Positions 60,101-64,000 of a DNA stretch of 64,000 bases are shown here, one piece after another. The DNA is from Hyphomicrobiales bacterium (GTDB lineage Bacteria; Pseudomonadota; Alphaproteobacteria; Rhizobiales; Rhizobiaceae). The first letter of the stretch is position 1, and every line of letters begins with the position of its first letter. The notes below the pieces were generated by a model. That model was not told where the DNA came from, searched no databases, and was given only the letters and a program-made list of their open reading frames with translations. A program made the position numbers and the translations under genes. The stretch is taken from contig UBMI01000029.1 of assembly GCA_900466475.1 (NCBI GenBank), positions 94,037-158,036 of the forward strand, written 5' to 3'.

Positions 60101-61450
60101 TCAGAAAGACGCGACCGCTCTGAGGCCGAAAATCGCCGCGTTCTGGATCCGTGAGTTCTGCTTGTCGGGATCGGCTGCATTGCCGCCGGGACGGATGACA
60201 TATTGGAAGAATGGCTGCGCCGTCATCCATGGCGTGACGGCCGCCTGATAGGTGGCTTCGATGACGGCTTCGGAACTCGGCACCGGCTGAGATGTCCCGT
60301 TGAAGGCATTTTCGGCCTTTACCTGATCCGACATGCCCGAACTCATGCTGGCATAGGCGAAGCTGATGCCGGCGGTGTCGTCGTCGCGGCCCGGCAGAAG
60401 CCCCTTATAGGCAAGGCCCATATCAAAATACCAGTTCATGCTGTTGCGCTCCTGCTGCGGCGCCACGGCAATCCGGAAAAATCCATTGAGGCCATTGTCC
60501 GAACTTCCCGGCTCCTGCCAGAGCGTCTGGTCGACGACGGCATAGACCGCGAAATTGCCCGAGAGCCGGCGCGGGCTGCCGCTCGAGAGCGGATCGGCGA
60601 GCGAGACGCCGTTCGATGCGGTGGTCAGGCTGTCGAATTCTTCGGAATTGTACCAGGCGCCGATCTTGTAGGTGCCGGGCAGGCCGGTCCCGCCCTTTGC
60701 GGGCATATAGGCATAGCCTGCCTCGGCAATCGCCAGGACGCCATCGCCCAGCGGAAATCCCAGTCCATTGGCATTGCCGTCGGGGTCGGACCCGGTCGGG
60801 CTGCCATTGAAGATGGCGGCCTGCAGCGTCCAGGCATCGTCAGGCTTGACGATGATCTGCGCGCCGGGAACGGCGAAGGGATAGGCCGGTCCGCCTCCGG
60901 GAAGATCGGCGGCAAAGATGCCCGGCCATCCGAAGGTGGAGTTGACGAAAAGGCTCGCCGTATTGCTGATCGCGAAACTCTGGTCCGCCAGGATCTGCCC
61001 GAGCTTGACCGTCACCTTGTCGTCCATGAAGCTCTGCGAGAGATAGAATTCCCCGAGCCTGAAGCCGGGATCGGCTTCCACCGAGGTGACCGTCAGGAGA
61101 TTGCCGATATCCTTGCCGGACAGGCCCTGGCCCTGGATCGCATAACCGGAAACATGAATGGCGCCGCCGGTCCAGCCGACCAGCCGGTCCATGTCGAAAT
61201 CACCCTGCAGCTGGAAGACACCGTCATAGGCCGTCCCGCGTTTCAGGCCGCCGGAGACATTGCCGAGCACGTCACTGGTCTGGGACATCGTGAAGGTGAC
61301 GCCCTGGTCGCGCAGCCAGTTGCGATAGCCGTGCCAGTCGCCGGTCAGTGTCGTATCGGCGTAGGAGGGCGGTGCCGCGTCGTCTGCCCGTGCCCCGGCG
61401 CCATGGACGGCGATCGCAAGTGCAAGAACGGCGCCGGGTAGCTTCTTCAT
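60101..61450 (-). CDS. OprB-type carbohydrate-selective porin
   Basis: The 449-residue protein has a signal peptide (MKKLPGAVLALAIAVHGAGA). The OprB pattern follows: LTGDWHGYRNWLRDQGVTFT, YDGVFQLQGDFDMDRLVGWT, LGEFYLSQSFMDDKVTVKLG and many alternating strands. It ends IFGLRAVASF, with a terminal phenylalanine as expected for outer-membrane barrels. It would form an outer-membrane channel for sugars. No sugar transporter is adjacent. Confidence 0.9.
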   Translation of the reverse strand: MKKLPGAVLALAIAVHGAGARADDAAPPSYADTTLTGDWHGYRNWLRDQGVTFTMSQTSDVLGNVSGGLKRGTAYDGVFQLQGDFDMDRLVGWTGGAIHVSGYAIQGQGLSGKDIGNLLTVTSVEADPGFRLGEFYLSQSFMDDKVTVKLGQILADQSFAISNTASLFVNSTFGWPGIFAADLPGGGPAYPFAVPGAQIIVKPDDAWTLQAAIFNGSPTGSDPDGNANGLGFPLGDGVLAIAEAGYAYMPAKGGTGLPGTYKIGAWYNSEEFDSLTTASNGVSLADPLSSGSPRRLSGNFAVYAVVDQTLWQEPGSSDNGLNGFFRIAVAPQQERNSMNWYFDMGLAYKGLLPGRDDDTAGISFAYASMSSGMSDQVKAENAFNGTSQPVPSSEAVIEATYQAAVTPWMTAQPFFQYVIRPGGNAADPDKQNSRIQNAAIFGLRAVASF

Positions 61451-61644
61451 TCGCGTCCCTTTTCCGGAGGCTCTGATTTCGGGGGATGCGCAGGCGCTGA
61501 TCTGAAGCGTCTGCGCGCGGAATCGAGCTTTCCATCATTGGAGCGATTTGCGCGGCAGGGCAAGGTTGTCGGGCGTTATGCGGCCGATTGTGCTTGCCCT
61601 GTTGCCAGTGCGGGACACGTCATCCACGGTCCGGCGCGATGCCG

Positions 61645-62037
61645 TTACGGCCGGGCGACATGCCAGACGCCTTCGGCGCCGTCACCATGGACGTCTCCCG
61701 GCTGGGAATCGAAATGATAGGTATAGAGCGGCGCGCCGTTATAGGCCCACTGGGTGACGCCCGTCGGCCGCGTGATGACGCTCCAGGGGCCGGAAGCCTT
61801 GGCGCCGGCCGGTGCTTCGAACGGAGGCCAGGCGAGAGCGCAGAGCAGGGTGCAGTCGGACTTTCCGGGCTGGTCCTTGTCGTAGGTGTAAAGCGACAGG
61901 CCATCGGCATCCGTCAGCAGCCTGTGCTGTCCGATCGTTGCGACGGCCGCCGGCGACATGGTCTTTGCCTCTGCGAGCGGTGCCGACATCAGGGCGAGGC
62001 CGAGGGAAACGAAGAGGGTTCTGGTCATTGCAGACAT
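61645..62037 (-). CDS. Secreted protein of the COG4315 Yx(FWY)xxD-repeat family
   Basis: The 130-residue protein has a signal peptide (TLFVSLGLALMSAPLAEA). Two copies of the Yx(FWY)xxD motif, YTYDKD and YTYHFD, are the hallmark of COG4315-type secreted proteins. A cysteine pair in DCTLLCALAWPPF is also characteristic. ATG 62037 or the in-frame ATG 62028 could start it. The function is unknown; family members are periplasmic. Confidence 0.85.
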   Translation of the reverse strand: MSAMTRTLFVSLGLALMSAPLAEAKTMSPAAVATIGQHRLLTDADGLSLYTYDKDQPGKSDCTLLCALAWPPFEAPAGAKASGPWSVITRPTGVTQWAYNGAPLYTYHFDSQPGDVHGDGAEGVWHVARP

Positions 62038-62127
62038 TTCGAGGTCCTTTCTGTTGTCGCTCCGTGCGTGAACGGGGGGCAGGCGGCACGGGCGGCGGTT
62101 GGGGGAGGGTTTCAGTCTTGCGGGCAG

Positions 62128-62646
62128 CTAACCCTTGGCGGCAGGTGCCGGCGGCACCGGCAGAATGATTTCCGAAGCAACCTTCCAGTCCTTTCCGACA
62201 TGAATCCAGTCGATGATCATCAGGAAGGGCTTGGGCGTCCCGTCCTGGCCGGCGTAGGAGACGGTGATGTTCATCGGCGCGTAGGATTCGGCCACATCAT
62301 GCGTCAGGCCGACGACCTTGAGTTTCGTGTAGTCCGGCTCGAGCACGACCGGGCCGGATGTGCCGATGTCGTGCAGTTTCCGGTCGATCGCTTCGTTGCC
62401 CCAGAAACCCGCCCAGTTGCCTTCGGCGGGAATGGCGCTCTTGGCGACGAGGAGGGCAGAGGGCGATTGCCAGAACATTGCGTGCAGGCCCTTGAAATCG
62501 TGCCGGTTGGCGAGATCCATCAGCCTGGAGAACTGCGTTCTGATCTGGTTTGCGGCTCGATCATTCAGCGGTTCCTTGCCGGCAGCAAGCGAGGGCACGG
62601 CGGAAACGGCAAGCGCTGCGGCGGCGGCCAGCACTGTCTTGTGCAT
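62128..62646 (-). CDS. Secreted SnoaL-like (NTF2-fold) protein
   Basis: The 172-residue protein starts MHKTVLAAAAALAVSAVPSL with a signal peptide (cleavage near AAG) and an NTF2-like domain: RTQFSRLMDLANRHDFKGLH, AMFWQSPSALLVAKSAIPAE and PFLMIIDWIHVGKDWKVASE. It lies about 90 bp upstream of the COG4315-type gene on the same strand, so the two secreted proteins may be co-expressed. Confidence 0.8.
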   Translation of the reverse strand: MHKTVLAAAAALAVSAVPSLAAGKEPLNDRAANQIRTQFSRLMDLANRHDFKGLHAMFWQSPSALLVAKSAIPAEGNWAGFWGNEAIDRKLHDIGTSGPVVLEPDYTKLKVVGLTHDVAESYAPMNITVSYAGQDGTPKPFLMIIDWIHVGKDWKVASEIILPVPPAPAAKG

Positions 62647-62960
62647 GCGGTTCTTCTCTATGCGGATTTGAGGATGGCGCGGTCGGGAGGGAGGGGATGC
62701 CAGGGATTTCGCAGAGCCTGGATGAGGGATCGGCTGCAACGGCGCGTGGCCGTTCATGCGCTGACAGGGCGTGTCTCGATCCATGGCCAACCATCCGCTA
62801 TCCAGGAGTGACTGTTCTTCCGTCCCATCAAGATCACCGCGTTGGCCGGGATTTGTAACTATACGAAGGTCGAGAAAGCGGTAGATGAAGAGGTGAGTAC
62901 AAAGTTCGGTGAACCCGACGTGATCGGCGCGGGACCCGCCCGCGCCGGACTTGCCGAGGC

Positions 62961-63938
62961 CTATCGCCGTTCGGCCTCCATGGTCGCCGGCCGGAACATC
63001 CGGGCGAAGAAAGCCTTGTCGGGCAGGCGGCGAAGCAGGGCGGCGATGGCCGCGCAGGCCGCAACCGCAAAGACGAGCCGGCCTGTCAGGACGCCGTTGA
63101 GGTCGGCGCCGAGCGACATCACCACGATCGTGTCCTCGATGACGCTATGGGCAAAACCCATGAACACGCAGGAGAGAAAGATCTGGCGGGGCGAGATCGC
63201 CCCCGATTGCGCCTCGCGGATCAATAGGCCGGCGCCGTAGGAAATGCCGAGGAACAGCCCGATCGCCGTCAGCTGTCCTGCCTCGCCGCGGATGCCGGCA
63301 AGGCGAAGCACGGGCGAAAGCGCCTTCATCATCCATTCCATGAGCCCGGTCACCTTGAGGATCTCGAGCGTCCAGGAGAGGGCGAGCAGGATGACGAGCA
63401 TCCACATCATGGTCTCGGCAAGACCCCAGAGGTAGTCGCCCCAGCCGGGTGTCGCGCCCATCGGCAGCCAGACGGGATCGACCGGCGCCGACAGCCAGCC
63501 CGTCGCCGAGAGAACATGGTGCAGCATGAACGCATAGAGCAGGCCGCCCGCTATGCGCAGCACCGTGGTCGCGATCATGCCCGGGCCGGCTTTCTGGATG
63601 ATCTTCTGCTCGATCGGCAGGCCGTGCGCAAAGAGGATCAGGGCCGAGAAGACCGTGACGTCGGCGACGCTGAGCGAGGATGCGGGAACGAGGGTGAAGA
63701 CGAGCGGGACGGCGCCCCAGATCCCGACCAGCATGCCGGTCAGCCAGGCAAGGCCCAGTTCCGGCGGAAGCCCGATCAGGTTCATGACCGGCGCGAAGGC
63801 GGGTGCTGCCGCCTTGACCAGACCCATCCGCGACAGGATCTCGGTCAGGATTGCGATCGGAACGGTGATGCGGACAAGCACCCAGTAGATGGCGAGTGTC
63901 TGGCTGGTATTGCGCTTCACGAAGGATAGGAACGACAT
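62961..63938 (-). CDS. Nucleoside-recognition (GATE-domain) membrane protein
   Basis: The 325-residue protein has many membrane helices and two GATE-type segments: MNLIGLPPELGLAWLTGMLV with GIWGAVPLV near the start, and LAGIRGEAGQLTAIGLFLGI with SYGAGLLIREAQSG in the second half. This internal repetition is typical of the spore-maturation/nucleoside-recognition fold found in transporters. It begins MSFLSFVKRNTSQTLAIYWV. No partner gene is visible before the window ends. Confidence 0.85.
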   Translation of the reverse strand: MSFLSFVKRNTSQTLAIYWVLVRITVPIAILTEILSRMGLVKAAAPAFAPVMNLIGLPPELGLAWLTGMLVGIWGAVPLVFTLVPASSLSVADVTVFSALILFAHGLPIEQKIIQKAGPGMIATTVLRIAGGLLYAFMLHHVLSATGWLSAPVDPVWLPMGATPGWGDYLWGLAETMMWMLVILLALSWTLEILKVTGLMEWMMKALSPVLRLAGIRGEAGQLTAIGLFLGISYGAGLLIREAQSGAISPRQIFLSCVFMGFAHSVIEDTIVVMSLGADLNGVLTGRLVFAVAACAAIAALLRRLPDKAFFARMFRPATMEAERR

Positions 63939-64000
63939 CGGAGACCCCTTTTGTGGTGCCCCAATCTGCTAGACCCGTTCGCTTCGAATTTGCGGTCAAA

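Overview
The window is GC-rich, densely coded DNA from an alphaproteobacterium, most likely Rhizobiaceae (Rhizobium/Agrobacterium lineage). This rests on two DUF982 genes, a RIME-like palindromic element, a quinate/shikimate operon with a polar-amino-acid type ABC transporter, and many LysR/GntR/AraC-controlled catabolic genes. No rRNA, tRNA or CRISPR array was recognised.

Layout. 0-9.1 kb: the tail of an unidentified gene, four tandem DUF805 membrane-protein genes, then a tightly overlapping DUF4129-DUF4350-MoxR-DUF58-SpoIIM-RDD operon. 9.2-15 kb: a small secreted protein, a class III cyclase with a sensor ectodomain preceded by five 15-bp repeats, a 1.1 kb gene-free stretch, a frameshifted GlsB-type gene, DUF982, a DUF3302/HlyD pair and a lipoprotein. 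15.1-19.3 kb: one very large gene joining a HigA-antitoxin-like HTH to a candidate nuclease-like domain and a roughly 1,100-residue tail, with a palindrome inside its own promoter. 19.4-28.6 kb: quinate/shikimate catabolism (transporter, type II dehydroquinase, shikimate dehydrogenase-like enzyme, oxidoreductase, divergent dehydroshikimate dehydratase) and two tandem GntR regulators. 28.9-36.3 kb: small and hypothetical genes, two KTSC-type proteins, two DUF982-type or small genes, an SGNH hydrolase, an RTX protein and a hairpin-rich non-coding stretch.

36.4-43.0 kb: an intact-looking phage head module of Bordetella phage BPP-1 type (connector, Bbp19, scaffold, capsid, Bbp16 cement, SGNH tail-type protein) with no terminase, integrase, lysis or replication genes. 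43.4-46.3 kb: an ECF sigma factor facing a DUF4142-cupredoxin operon across a mirror-symmetric promoter pair, then a SnoaL-like gene. 46.3-53.1 kb: a three-gene oxidoreductase operon facing an AraC regulator, two LysR regulators and an SDR-like protein lacking the usual catalytic lysine. 53.1-57 kb: a haloacetate-dehalogenase-like hydrolase, a ClC antiporter, MscL and a K+-channel-like protein in a row. 57-64 kb: GNAT, DUF3140 and small stress-type genes, a PhnA-like membrane protein, an OprB-type porin, two secreted proteins and a nucleoside-recognition (GATE) membrane protein.

All functions are inferred from reading the translations; no database search was run. The best candidate for something undescribed is the 1,366-residue HTH fusion at 15.1-19.2 kb. 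The ECF promoter mirror, the DUF805 array, the repeat-preceded cyclase and the orphan capsid module follow.
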